This document shows, piece after piece, positions 18,516 to 26,458 of a stretch of 64,000 nt of DNA. The notes beneath the pieces were generated by a model. It worked only from the letters and a program-made list of their open reading frames with translations. It was not told the origin of the DNA and made no database searches. The number at the start of each line of letters is the position of its first letter. Position 1 is the first letter of the stretch. The DNA comes from Nakamurella deserti. Lineage in GTDB: Bacteria > Actinomycetota > Actinomycetes > Mycobacteriales > Nakamurellaceae. A program made the translations under genes and the position numbers. The stretch lies in the NCBI RefSeq assembly GCF_003260015.1, contig NZ_QCXS01000002.1, positions 2,542,001 to 2,606,000 of the forward strand, in the 5' to 3' direction.

Positions 18516-19067
18516 ATGGCGACGACGACGCCCCCGGGGTCGGAGCAGGCGGCGGACCCGCCGTGGTTGGACGACGCGGAACAGCGCGCCTGGCTGGGGG
18601 CGGCGGCGCTGATGCTGAAGCTGCCCGGCGTCCTGGACGGCCAGTTGCAGCGGGACTCCGGGCTCGGCCTGTTCGAGTACCTGACCCTCAGCACCCTGTC
18701 AATGTCGCCGGATCGCCGGATGCGGATGAGCGAGCTGGCCGAGCTGACCAACGGCTCGCTGTCCCGGCTGTCGAACGTGGTGAAGCGCCTGGAGCAGCGG
18801 CAGTGGGTCGTCCGGCGACCGGATCCCACGGACGGCCGGTACACCGTCGCGGCACTCACCGACACCGGCTGGGACACCGTCGTGGCCGCGGCGCCCGGAC
18901 ACGTCCGCACGGTCCGGCACTTCGTCCTCGACCCGCTGTCCGCGGGCCAGGTGCGCCAGCTGGAGCAGATCGGTCAGCGCATCCGGGAGCGGACGGCGAT
19001 CGCCCTGCCGGCACCGGATCCCTGCGGACCACCCGACCCCTGCGTCCCGTCCGACCCCACCTGCTGA
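18516..19067 (+). CDS. MarR-family transcriptional regulator
   Basis: A 183-residue winged-helix regulator. A short tail is followed by GLFEYLTLSTLSMSPDRRMRMSELAELTNGSLSRLSNVVKRLEQRQWVVRRPDPTDGRYTVAALTDTGW, covering the recognition helix and the DPTDGR wing. The C-terminus ends in repeated DPC..P elements with three cysteines (PDPCGPPDPCVPSDPTC). This tail is unusual and might be redox-active, but no data support that. The ATG at 18516 is used; the frame reaches back to 18471, into operator 2. It probably represses the azoreductase gene and itself. Confidence 0.87.
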   Translation: MATTTPPGSEQAADPPWLDDAEQRAWLGAAALMLKLPGVLDGQLQRDSGLGLFEYLTLSTLSMSPDRRMRMSELAELTNGSLSRLSNVVKRLEQRQWVVRRPDPTDGRYTVAALTDTGWDTVVAAAPGHVRTVRHFVLDPLSAGQVRQLEQIGQRIRERTAIALPAPDPCGPPDPCVPSDPTC

Positions 19068-19240
19068 GCTCCGAACGAGAGGTGGGCGGGGCGGAGGCCT
19101 CTCGACCCCCACCCCGCCCGGGCAAGCCGATCACCTGCCGGGGTACGCCGCACTGATCTCCCGCCGCGGAAATCAGGGGCCCCGCCTCGGCGTGGTGGAG
19201 CCTCCGGCTGGAGGCCCACTCGGCTTCGTGCTTGCAGAGG

Positions 19241-19259
19241 TAAGGCTAGCCTAAGTTAG
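19241..19259. promoter_or_regulatory. iron-box-like site (IdeR/DtxR type) with no obvious target gene
   Basis: The 19 bases TAAGGCTAGCCTAAGTTAG match the DtxR/IdeR consensus (TTAGGTTAGSCTAACCTAA) at 14 of 19 positions, including the central AGGCTAGCCTAA-type core. The site lies between two convergent genes (MarR ending at 19067, response regulator ending at 19303), so neither has its start here. Its target, if any, would be an untranslated RNA or an unrecognised small gene. Confidence 0.5.
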
Positions 19260-19302
19260 GCGCCCCTGACAAGTCCTCCGGCACATCGGTCGAATGCGCA
19301 GG

Positions 19303-19992
19303 TCAGCGCAGTCGGTAGCGACGTTCGGGACGTCCGGTGCCGTACTTCAGCGAGACCTCCGCGGCGCCGCTCTGCTCGAGGTACTCCAGGTACCGTCGCG
19401 CGCTGACCCGGCTCAACCCGACCCGCTCGGCGCACTCGGTGGCCGAGATCGCCTCCTCCCGGCTGAGCAGGCCGCGCACCGCGTCCGCGGACTCCCGGCT
19501 CAGCCCCTTGGGCAGTTCGGCCGCCGCCGCCTTGGCGCCGGTGACGCCGAACAACTGGTCGACCTGGTGCTGCTCGACCCGGTCGGCGGTGCCGAGCATC
19601 GACCGCGTCCGGCGGAAGTGCGCCAACCGCTCGCCCAGCGAGCTGTAGTCGAACGGCTTGATCAGGTACGACACGGCACCGCCGAGCATCGCCTCGCGCA
19701 CCGTCTCCAGTTCCCGCGCCGCGGTCACGATGAGGACGTCCACCCCCGGGAACTCGGCCCGTACCCGGCGCAGCAGGTCGATCCCGGTCATGTCCGGCAG
19801 GTAGATGTCCAGCAGCATCAGATCGACCGGCTGCGCCGCGAGCACCGCCAGGGCGGCGTTCCCGGTGTGCACGGTGTCGACGACCCCGAAGCCCTCCACG
19901 CCCTCCAGGTAGCGGGTGTGGATGCGGGCCACCATGAAGTCGTCGTCGACGACGAGGACCCGGAAGGGACCCACGGGCGGCGGCGCCGTCAT
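19303..19992 (-). CDS. CitB/DcuR-type response regulator
   Basis: A 229-residue DNA-binding regulator. The receiver domain covers residues 10-125, with acidic DDD at 16-18, the phosphorylation site Asp62 in LMLLDIYLPDMTG, and YLIKPFD with the conserved lysine. The C-terminal part has a helix-turn-helix (SATECAERVGLSRVSARRYLEYLEQSGAAEV) typical of the CitB/DctR family that controls C4-dicarboxylate or citrate uptake. Its ATG overlaps the kinase stop as ATGA. Together with the kinase it faces the tctCBA operon and probably activates it. Confidence 0.92.
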   Translation of the reverse strand: MTAPPPVGPFRVLVVDDDFMVARIHTRYLEGVEGFGVVDTVHTGNAALAVLAAQPVDLMLLDIYLPDMTGIDLLRRVRAEFPGVDVLIVTAARELETVREAMLGGAVSYLIKPFDYSSLGERLAHFRRTRSMLGTADRVEQHQVDQLFGVTGAKAAAAELPKGLSRESADAVRGLLSREEAISATECAERVGLSRVSARRYLEYLEQSGAAEVSLKYGTGRPERRYRLR

Positions 19993-21644
19993 CGGTGGCT
20001 CCCCTCGACGCTCGCAGCCGCGGGCACGGCCGGCCCGGCGGTGTCGGCCGGCGACACCGGCAGCACCGCGACGAACACGGCGCCCGCGCCGGAGCGGACG
20101 GCGACACTTCCGCCGCGACTCTCGCAGATCCGCCGGACGAGCGACAACCCGACGCCACGGCCACCGACCACCGCCTCGGACTTGGTGGTGAAGCCACGCT
20201 CGAACAACCGGTCGGCGGCCTGCGGCGAGACGCCGGGTCCGGTGTCGGAGACCACCACCCGGACGGCGGGCTCCGCGATCCCGAGGTCGGCCCGGACCTC
20301 CACCGTGACGACGGCGTCAGCCACGTTGGCCACCGCGTCCAGCGCGTTGTCGACGAGGTTGCCGACCACCGTGGTGACGTCGGTGGACAGCTCCAGCGCG
20401 AGCCGCGGACACCGCGTCGACGGCGAGACCTGCAGCTCCACCGCCGATTCCGACGCCAGGCTGGCCTTGGCCACCAGCAGCGCCGCCAACGCCGGATCCT
20501 CGATGTGGGCGGTCAGGGCGAGATCCACCTCCGACCGCCGCCGGGTGAGACCCGTGACGTACTCCCGCAACTCGTCGTGCAGCCCGAGCTGCGCGAGCCC
20601 GGAGATGACGTGCAGCTGGTTGTCGAACTCGTGGGTCTGCGCCCGCAGGGTGTCGGTGGCGTTGCGGGTCGCGCCCAACTGCCGTTGCACCGCAAGCAGT
20701 TCCGAGCGATCGCGCAGGGTGGTCACGGCTCCGAGGGCGTCCCCGTTCCGTCCGGTGCGGGCCTGCCGGCGGTTGACGACCAGGACGAGATCCCGGTGGA
20801 ACACCGGCAGGTCGGTGCCCGTCCGCCGACCCAGCACGACGTCCAACAGCTCGGTCTCCAGCCCCAGGGTGGTGACGTCGCGGCCCACGCAGTCGGCCGG
20901 TAGGTCCAGCAGCTCCCGGGCGCCGTCGTTGGCCACCGTGACCACCCCGTCCGGCCCGACACCCAGCACGCCCTCACGGATGCTGTGCAGCAACGCCTCG
21001 CGGTGGTCGGCGAGGTTGGCGATCTCGGTGGGCTCGAGGCCGTGCGTCTGGTGCTTGACCCGGCGGGCCAGCAGCCACGACCCGGTGACGCCGGCCAGCG
21101 ACGCCAGTGCGAGCAGCAGCAGCAGCTCCGGCACCCCGGACGCCACGATGTCCCAGGTGCTCGGGTACTGCTCGGCGACCAACGCCAGCGCGACGACGTC
21201 GCCGTCCTCGTCCTGCACCGGCACCGTCGCCGCGATCAGCCGCTGCCCGCCGACGGTGAGGTCGCCGTCCCAGGAACGTCCCTCCCACGCCGATCCGTCC
21301 GGCAGCGTCAGGTCGTCGCCGACCAGGGTCGGATCGGTCGCGGCGATGACGGTGTGGTCGGGGTCGGCGGCGAGCACCAGGGTCGCCCCGGACTGGCTGC
21401 GGGCGCCCTCCAGCAGCGGCGCGAGCACCCGCGCCGGGACGTTCACGTCGGCGCGACCCCGCAGCAGGGGGGTGCCGGCGAGGTTCTCGGCGGCACCGAG
21501 GATGCGGTCACCGCTGCTCGCGGAGAACTGGGTGGTGGCCTGGCGCACCGAGACCAGGCCGGCGACGAGGAGCACGAGACCGACGACGACGAGCTGCAGG
21601 ACGAGGAACTGGCCGGCCAGCGAGCGCGGCCCGAACCGTCCCAT
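19989..21644 (-). CDS. CitA/DcuS-type sensor histidine kinase
   Basis: A 551-residue membrane kinase. There are two transmembrane helices (about 10-35 and 170-195) around an extracytoplasmic sensor domain of about 135 residues, then a PAS domain, then the family-specific H-box HEFDNQLHVISGLAQL with phospho-acceptor His338, NLVDNALDA (N box), DTGPGV and GRGVGLSLVRRI (G boxes). The ATG at 21644 is chosen for its GAGGAGG ribosome site; the frame extends to 21746. It should sense an external carboxylate and phosphorylate the adjacent regulator. The two genes overlap by four bases. Confidence 0.92.
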   Translation of the reverse strand: MGRFGPRSLAGQFLVLQLVVVGLVLLVAGLVSVRQATTQFSASSGDRILGAAENLAGTPLLRGRADVNVPARVLAPLLEGARSQSGATLVLAADPDHTVIAATDPTLVGDDLTLPDGSAWEGRSWDGDLTVGGQRLIAATVPVQDEDGDVVALALVAEQYPSTWDIVASGVPELLLLLALASLAGVTGSWLLARRVKHQTHGLEPTEIANLADHREALLHSIREGVLGVGPDGVVTVANDGARELLDLPADCVGRDVTTLGLETELLDVVLGRRTGTDLPVFHRDLVLVVNRRQARTGRNGDALGAVTTLRDRSELLAVQRQLGATRNATDTLRAQTHEFDNQLHVISGLAQLGLHDELREYVTGLTRRRSEVDLALTAHIEDPALAALLVAKASLASESAVELQVSPSTRCPRLALELSTDVTTVVGNLVDNALDAVANVADAVVTVEVRADLGIAEPAVRVVVSDTGPGVSPQAADRLFERGFTTKSEAVVGGRGVGLSLVRRICESRGGSVAVRSGAGAVFVAVLPVSPADTAGPAVPAAASVEGSHR

Positions 21645-21718
21645 CGCCCCGGCCTCCTCGCCTCGCGTCAGCCGTGGCGCGCCCGCTCCGGCCGTGACCA
21701 CAACGACCACAACGACCG

Positions 21719-21730
21719 TTGCGAACGCAA
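21719..21730. promoter_or_regulatory. inverted repeat between the two-component genes and tctC
   Basis: TTGCG-AA-CGCAA in the divergent region, 75 bases upstream of the kinase start and 118 before tctC. It is a candidate binding site for the response regulator. Short arms make this uncertain. Confidence 0.35.
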
Positions 21731-21847
21731 TCGTGACCTGGCTCACCCGAGTCTGTCACAGTCTCCGCGGGCCGTGATCGGGCCCGGCACCGACGCCATC
21801 CGATCACACCATCGAGAGCAACGAGGCGAAGCGATGAGGCTGCAGCG

Positions 21848-22855
21848 ATGAGACAGCAGGATCCACCGATGATCTCCCGGCGCCGGCTGTTGCGGCGGAC
21901 GGCCGCCGCGGTGCTGGTCACCGGCCTGGCCCTGACCGGCTGCGGGGTGACCCGCGAGGACGACACCGGCGTGCACCGGCTGCGGATGATGGTGCCCAAC
22001 AGTCCCGGCGGCGGCTACGACGTGACCGCCCGGACGGCGGTCAAGGTCACCGAGACCACCGGCATCACCGACCGCGTGCAGGTCTTCAACGTCATCGGCG
22101 CGGGCGGCACCGTCGCCATGGCCCGGCTGATGAACGAGGAGGGCAACGGCGACCTGGCCATGATGATGGGCCTCGGTGTCGTCGGCGCCACCTTCACCAA
22201 CAAGACCGACTCCCGGGTCTCGATGGCCACCCCGATCGCGAAGCTCATCGAGGAATCCGAGGGCGTCATGGTGCCCGCCGACTCGCCCTACCGGACCATC
22301 GACGAGCTGGTCACCGCCTGGAAGGCCGACCCCGGCGCGCTGTCGGTCGGCGGCGGCTCCTCCCCCGGCGGCCCCGACCACCTGATGCCGATGCAACTGG
22401 CGATGACCGTCGGGGTCGCCCCGACCTCGGTCAACTTCGTCTCCTACGACGGCGGCGGCGAGCTGCTGCCCGCCCTGCTCGGCAGCAAGATCGCCTTCGC
22501 CACCTCCGGTCTGGGTGAGTACACCGAGCAGATCAAGTCCGGCCAGGTCCGGGTGCTCGCGGTGTCGGGGGCCGAGCGCGTCCCCGACATCGAGGCGCCC
22601 ACGCTCACCGAGTCCGGCATCGATCTCGTCTTCACCAACTGGCGCGGCGTCCTCGCCCCGCCCGGCATCTCGACCGAGCAGCGGGACGCGCTCATCGAGG
22701 TGTTCACCGAGATGCACGGGTCGGCCGAGTGGAAGGCCGAGCTGGAGAAGAACAACTGGACCGACGCGTTCGTCACCGGCGACGAGTTCGGCCAGTTCCT
22801 CACCGAGCAGGACGAGCGCGTCAAGTCGACGCTGACCGAGTTGGGACTGGCATGA
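21848..22855 (+). CDS. tctC: tripartite tricarboxylate transporter substrate-binding lipoprotein TctC
   Basis: A 335-residue extracytoplasmic solute receptor. The N-terminus combines SRRRLLRR with a hydrophobic stretch and the lipobox LTGC (Cys32), so export as a lipoprotein, perhaps by Tat, is likely. The mature part has the family pattern: MVPNSPGGGYDVTAR, GTVAMARL, the VGGGSSPGGPDH loop, LGSKIAFATSGLGEY and a final PPGISTEQRDALIEVF. It captures a carboxylic acid (citrate-like) for TctAB. The first ATG is used; ATG at 21869 is an alternative. Its stop overlaps the tctB start. Confidence 0.93.
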   Translation: MRQQDPPMISRRRLLRRTAAAVLVTGLALTGCGVTREDDTGVHRLRMMVPNSPGGGYDVTARTAVKVTETTGITDRVQVFNVIGAGGTVAMARLMNEEGNGDLAMMMGLGVVGATFTNKTDSRVSMATPIAKLIEESEGVMVPADSPYRTIDELVTAWKADPGALSVGGGSSPGGPDHLMPMQLAMTVGVAPTSVNFVSYDGGGELLPALLGSKIAFATSGLGEYTEQIKSGQVRVLAVSGAERVPDIEAPTLTESGIDLVFTNWRGVLAPPGISTEQRDALIEVFTEMHGSAEWKAELEKNNWTDAFVTGDEFGQFLTEQDERVKSTLTELGLA

Positions 22856-23385
22856 GCACCGTCGAATCCGCCGGGAGCACCCCGGCGCCCGCGGGAGCCT
22901 CCCGCGGCCACCTCTCCGAGCTGTGGGTCAGCGTCGTCCTCGTCGTCATCGGCGCGGCCGTCCTCATCGACGCGGTGAACCTGACCGGCGCGTTCTCCAA
23001 GGTCGACCCCATCGGCCCCAAGGTCTTCCCCTACATCGTGGCCGGCGGGCTGTTCCTGACCGCCGCGCTGCTCGCGGTCAACGTCCTGCGCGGCGGCCAC
23101 GGCGAGGCCGAGGAGGGTGAGGACATCGACCTGTCCGCCCCGTCGGACTGGAAGACCGTCAGCGCCCTCGTCGCCGTCTTCGTCGCCAACATCGCGCTGG
23201 TGAACATCCTCGGCTGGGTCATCTCCGGCGGCCTGCTGTTCTTCGGCACCGCCTGGGTGCTCGGCAACCGGCACGTCGTGCGCAACCTGATCATCTCCGC
23301 GGTGCTGTCGCTCGTCACCTTCTACGGCTTCTGGTCCGGCCTGGGCATCCACCTGCCCGCCGGCATCCTGGACGGGATCCTCTGA
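22852..23385 (+). CDS. tctB: tripartite tricarboxylate transporter small membrane subunit TctB
   Basis: A 177-residue membrane protein with four hydrophobic helices (about 25-43, 61-82, 102-133, 140-165) and the [14 protein letters not shown] motif of TctB proteins. It pairs with TctA in the membrane. The ATG overlaps the tctC stop (ATGA) and its stop shares one base with the tctA start, so translation is coupled along the operon. Confidence 0.92.
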   Translation: MSTVESAGSTPAPAGASRGHLSELWVSVVLVVIGAAVLIDAVNLTGAFSKVDPIGPKVFPYIVAGGLFLTAALLAVNVLRGGHGEAEEGEDIDLSAPSDWKTVSALVAVFVANIALVNILGWVISGGLLFFGTAWVLGNRHVVRNLIISAVLSLVTFYGFWSGLGIHLPAGILDGIL

Positions 23386-24917
23386 TGGACAACTTCGGTG
23401 CGTTGATGGACGGTTTCGCGTCCGCGTTCACCCCGGTCAACCTGCTGTTCGCCGTCATCGGCGTGCTGCTCGGCACCGCCGTCGGCGTGCTCCCGGGCAT
23501 CGGGCCGGCCATGACGGTGGCCCTGCTGCTGCCGGTCACCTACGACCTGCCCCCGGCGGGGGCGTTCATCATGTTCGCCGGCATCTACTACGGCGGCATG
23601 TACGGCGGCTCCACCACCTCGATCCTGCTCAACACCCCCGGTGAGAGTTCGTCGGTGGTCACCGCCATCGAGGGCAACAAGATGGCCAAGGGCGGACGAG
23701 CCGCCCAGGCCCTGGCCACCGCGGCCATCGGCTCCTTCATCGCCGGCGCCATCGGGACCGCACTGCTGGCACTGTTCGCGCCCATCGTGTCGACGTTCGC
23801 CGTGCAGCTCGGGGCGCCGTCCTACTTCGCGCTGATGGCGCTGGCCTTCATCGCCGTCACCGCCGTGCTCGGCACCTCCCGGCTGCGCGGCTTCGCGTCG
23901 CTGTTCCTGGGCCTGGCGTTCGGGCTGATCGGCATCGACTCGCTCACCGGGCAGTCGCGGCTCACGATGGGCATCCCGCTGCTGAGCGACGGCATCGACA
24001 TCGTCGTCATCGCGGTCGCCATCTTCGCCCTCGGTGAGGCCCTCTGGGTCGCCGCCCACCTGCGCCGCCGGCCCGTCGAGGTCATCCCGGTCGGGCGGCC
24101 GTGGATGGGCCGGCAGGACTGGAAGCGGTCGTGGAAGCCGTGGCTGCGCGGCACCGCCTACGGCTTCCCGTTCGGCGCCCTGCCCGCGGGTGGTGCGGAG
24201 ATCCCGACCTTCCTGTCGTACGCGACGGAGAAGAAGCTGTCCAAGCACCCGGAGGAGTTCGGCAAGGGCGCCATCGAGGGCGTCGCCGGTCCGGAGGCCG
24301 CCAACAACGCCTCCGCCGCGGGCACTCTCGTCCCGATGCTGTCGCTCGGGCTGCCGACCAACGCCACCGCCGCCGTCATGCTCGCCGCCTTCACCCAGTA
24401 CGGCATCCAGCCCGGCCCGAACCTGTTCACCAACCAGGCGGCGCTGATCTGGACGCTGATCGCCAGCCTGTTCATCGGCAACCTGCTGCTGCTGCTGATC
24501 AACCTGCCGCTGGCGCCGCTGTGGGCCCGGCTGTTGCGGATTCCGCGGCCCTACCTCTACGCGGGCATCCTGTTCTTCGCCACGCTGGGCGCGTTCGCCG
24601 TCAACCTGCAGTGGTTCGACCTGGCGATCCTGCTGGTGCTGGGTCTGCTCGGGCTGATGATGCGCCGCTTCGGTCTGCCGGTGCTGCCGCTGATCATCGG
24701 CGTCATCCTCGGGCCGCGCGCCGAGCGTCAGCTCCGCCAGACCCTGCAGCTGTCCGAGGGCAGCGTCAGCGGTCTGTGGAGCGAGCCGATCGCCGTCGTC
24801 ATCTACGTCGTGATCGCGATCCTGCTGGCCCTGCCGCTCATCGCCAAGCTCCGCCGGCGCCGCAACGGCTCCGGCGGTACCACCCCCACCGACCGCGTAC
24901 TGGAGAGTGCCTCGTGA
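23385..24917 (+). CDS. tctA: tripartite tricarboxylate transporter large membrane subunit TctA
   Basis: A 510-residue channel subunit with about 12 helices. Signature segments are [25 protein letters not shown] near the N-terminus, [38 protein letters not shown], and [22 protein letters not shown] with [36 protein letters not shown] in the second half. It uses an ion gradient to import the acid bound by TctC. A cytoplasmic tail of about 25 residues ends the protein. It overlaps the downstream universal stress gene by GTGA. Confidence 0.95.
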   Translation: MDNFGALMDGFASAFTPVNLLFAVIGVLLGTAVGVLPGIGPAMTVALLLPVTYDLPPAGAFIMFAGIYYGGMYGGSTTSILLNTPGESSSVVTAIEGNKMAKGGRAAQALATAAIGSFIAGAIGTALLALFAPIVSTFAVQLGAPSYFALMALAFIAVTAVLGTSRLRGFASLFLGLAFGLIGIDSLTGQSRLTMGIPLLSDGIDIVVIAVAIFALGEALWVAAHLRRRPVEVIPVGRPWMGRQDWKRSWKPWLRGTAYGFPFGALPAGGAEIPTFLSYATEKKLSKHPEEFGKGAIEGVAGPEAANNASAAGTLVPMLSLGLPTNATAAVMLAAFTQYGIQPGPNLFTNQAALIWTLIASLFIGNLLLLLINLPLAPLWARLLRIPRPYLYAGILFFATLGAFAVNLQWFDLAILLVLGLLGLMMRRFGLPVLPLIIGVILGPRAERQLRQTLQLSEGSVSGLWSEPIAVVIYVVIAILLALPLIAKLRRRRNGSGGTTPTDRVLESAS

Positions 24918-25303
24918 CCGTCCTGCTGGCCTACGTCCCCACCCCGCAGGGCGCAGCCGCCCTCGAGACGGCGATCGCGGAGGCGAAGCTCCGTGACGAG
25001 CGGCTCGTCGTGCTCAACGGCAGCAGGGGCGACGCCTACGACGATCCCCGTTTCGCCCAGCCCGGCCAGGTCACCGAGGTCCAGGGCCGGCTGACGGACG
25101 CCGGGGTGTCGTTCGACTGGCGCCAGGAGGTCGGCGAGGACGTGGTCTCGGCGGTGCTCGACGCCGTCGACGAGCTCACGCCGTCGGTGTTGGTGATCGG
25201 GCTGCGCAAGCGCTCGCCCACCGGGAAGCTGTTCCTCGGCAGCCGGGCCCAGCAGCTGCTGCTGCACGCCCCCTGCCCGGTGCTGGCCGTCAAGGCGAGC
25301 TGA
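24914..25303 (+). CDS. universal stress protein (UspA family) co-transcribed with tctCBA
   Basis: A 129-residue UspA-fold protein. It starts [20 protein letters not shown], has [36 protein letters not shown], and shows the GKLFLGS segment in the place of the ATP-binding G-2X-G-9X-G(S/T) motif of this family. The GTG start overlaps the tctA stop by four bases, so it is the fourth gene of the transporter operon. The tight coupling suggests it modulates the transporter, as shown for TRAP-linked Usp proteins in other bacteria; this remains inference. A strong hairpin follows 17 bases after the stop. Confidence 0.88.
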   Translation: MTVLLAYVPTPQGAAALETAIAEAKLRDERLVVLNGSRGDAYDDPRFAQPGQVTEVQGRLTDAGVSFDWRQEVGEDVVSAVLDAVDELTPSVLVIGLRKRSPTGKLFLGSRAQQLLLHAPCPVLAVKAS

Positions 25304-25311
25304 GCAGAAAG

Positions 25312-25363
25312 CTCCCCGAATCGGGGAGGGAAGTTCCCGCTCAGCGGGCACTTCCCTCCCCGA
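25312..25363. repeat. intergenic palindromic repeat, copy A (also terminator-like)
   Basis: Perfect 14-base arms TCGGGGAGGGAAGT (25321-25334) and ACTTCCCTCCCCGA (25350-25363) enclose a second inverted repeat CCCGC-TCA-GCGGG. A third copy of the arm, CTCCCCGA at 25312-25319, can pair with the left arm instead. It lies just after the tctCBA-usp operon and could end it. It shares core sequences with copies at 28.0, 28.1 and 36.0 kb. Confidence 0.75.
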
Positions 25364-25681
25364 TATCTGCGTCCCCGGGTCGGCGGCGGCGCCGCAGCTG
25401 ACGGAACGGCTCCAGCCACCAGGCGACCAGCCGCGCCTCGTCGCTGCCGCCGGCAGATCCGGAGCACCGGGTGTCGGACGTCAGCCCCACGCTCCCGATC
25501 GGGGTCGCACGATGCCGGCGCGCAACCGTCCGGCCAGTACGGCCCCCGCAGCGGCGGCGGGGCCTCGACGGCGGGGTCCGCGGGTGCGCTCGTCGGCCCC
25601 CGTGCGGGCCGTCGTGGATCGGCGCAGTCGCCGTCCGCCGGGCCTTCGTCGACTGCCCCGATCTGGCGCAAGCCGCAGACG
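25364..25681. other. 318-base spacer without a convincing gene
   Basis: The DNA between the hairpin and the TetR gene stop holds only short frames with Arg/Pro-rich translations and no ribosome site or third-position bias. A CCGATCGGGG fragment near 25496 resembles part of the palindromic repeat family. I see nothing else. Confidence 0.5.
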
Positions 25682-26323
25682 TCAGTCGCGGAACCGCGCG
25701 TAGAAGTGCTCCGACGGCGCGGCCATCGGCAGCGCGGGGGCGTCCGGCCGGGCCCGCAGGCCGTCCAGGAACACCGCCAGGTAGCGCCGCCACAGATCGG
25801 GCAGTTCGGGGTCGTGCACCGAGCTGACCATGGTGCCCATCACGCCGAGGTCGGTGATCTCGACGTCCGGCCGCAGATGCCCCTCGTCGCGCGCCCGGGC
25901 GACCAGCCGGCGCAGTGACTGCACGAGCCGGCCCTTCGCGTCCAGCGAGCACTCCGACCACTTGCCCGAGACCTCCATCAGTTCCCGCAGGCCGCGGTCC
26001 TCGATCTGCAGCGCGATGCTCGTGGTCAGGAACTCGACGAGACCCGTCCAGCTGTCCGGATTCTCGCCCGCACGCTCGGCAAGGTCGGCGACCTTCTCGA
26101 GCCGCTCGTCCAGCAACGCCTCGATGAGCTCGTCGCGGTGCGGGAACCGCCGGTAGACGGTGCCCGCCCCCACTCCGGCGCGGCGGGCGATCTCGTCGAA
26201 GCCGGCGTCCAGCCCCTTCTCGGCGAAGACCTGCGCGGCGACGGTGAGGATCAGCTTCCGGTTGCGTTCGGCATCGGCCCGCAATCGCCTCGGGCTCGCA
26301 TCGTCGCGTGCGTCAACGGTCAT
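25682..26323 (-). CDS. TetR-family transcriptional regulator of the adjacent drug pump
   Basis: A 213-residue repressor. The N-terminal DNA-binding domain is RLRADAERNRKLILTVAAQVFAEKGLDAGFDEIARRAGVGAGTVYRRFPHRDELIEALL, with GVGAGTVYRRF as recognition helix; the rest is an all-helical effector domain resembling the SbtR-like TetR C-terminal group. It is divergent from the DHA2 pump gene, and three copies of a 20-base palindrome fill the 135 bases between them. Autorepression plus repression of the pump is the natural reading. The ligand is probably a pump substrate. Confidence 0.92.
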   Translation of the reverse strand: MTVDARDDASPRRLRADAERNRKLILTVAAQVFAEKGLDAGFDEIARRAGVGAGTVYRRFPHRDELIEALLDERLEKVADLAERAGENPDSWTGLVEFLTTSIALQIEDRGLRELMEVSGKWSECSLDAKGRLVQSLRRLVARARDEGHLRPDVEITDLGVMGTMVSSVHDPELPDLWRRYLAVFLDGLRARPDAPALPMAAPSEHFYARFRD

Positions 26324-26340
26324 GACCTGCAGTTTACGGG

Positions 26341-26360
26341 AGCGGAAACATCTTTCCGCT
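26341..26360. promoter_or_regulatory. TetR operator 1 (AGCGGAAACATCTTTCCGCT)
   Basis: A perfect 8-4-8 inverted repeat, 17 bases upstream of the TetR start. It is the best-conserved of three copies. Confidence 0.75.
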
Positions 26361-26380
26361 TGTTGAGGCGTGCGTCACGA

Positions 26381-26400
26381 TCCGGAAATGTCTCTCCGCT
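26381..26400. promoter_or_regulatory. TetR operator 2 (degenerate copy)
   Basis: TCCGGAAATGTCTCTCCGCT keeps 15 of 20 positions of operator 1 and starts 40 bases after it. Confidence 0.6.
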
Positions 26401-26419
26401 TTCGGCTACCGTCAGTCGA

Positions 26420-26439
26420 AGCGGAAGCACCTTTCCGAT
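26420..26439. promoter_or_regulatory. TetR operator 3 (AGCGGAAGCACCTTTCCGAT)
   Basis: Keeps 17 of 20 positions of operator 1, 39 bases after operator 2 and 19 bases before the pump ATG, so it would cover the pump's transcription start or ribosome site. Confidence 0.7.
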
Positions 26440-26458
26440 TCCTGTCGTTGGAGGCACG

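Noticed and set aside
18974-19219. Minus-strand frame of 81 codons just below the iron-box-like site
   Set aside because: It would be the natural target, but it overlaps the MarR gene end, starts inside a hairpin and reads as low-complexity shadow.
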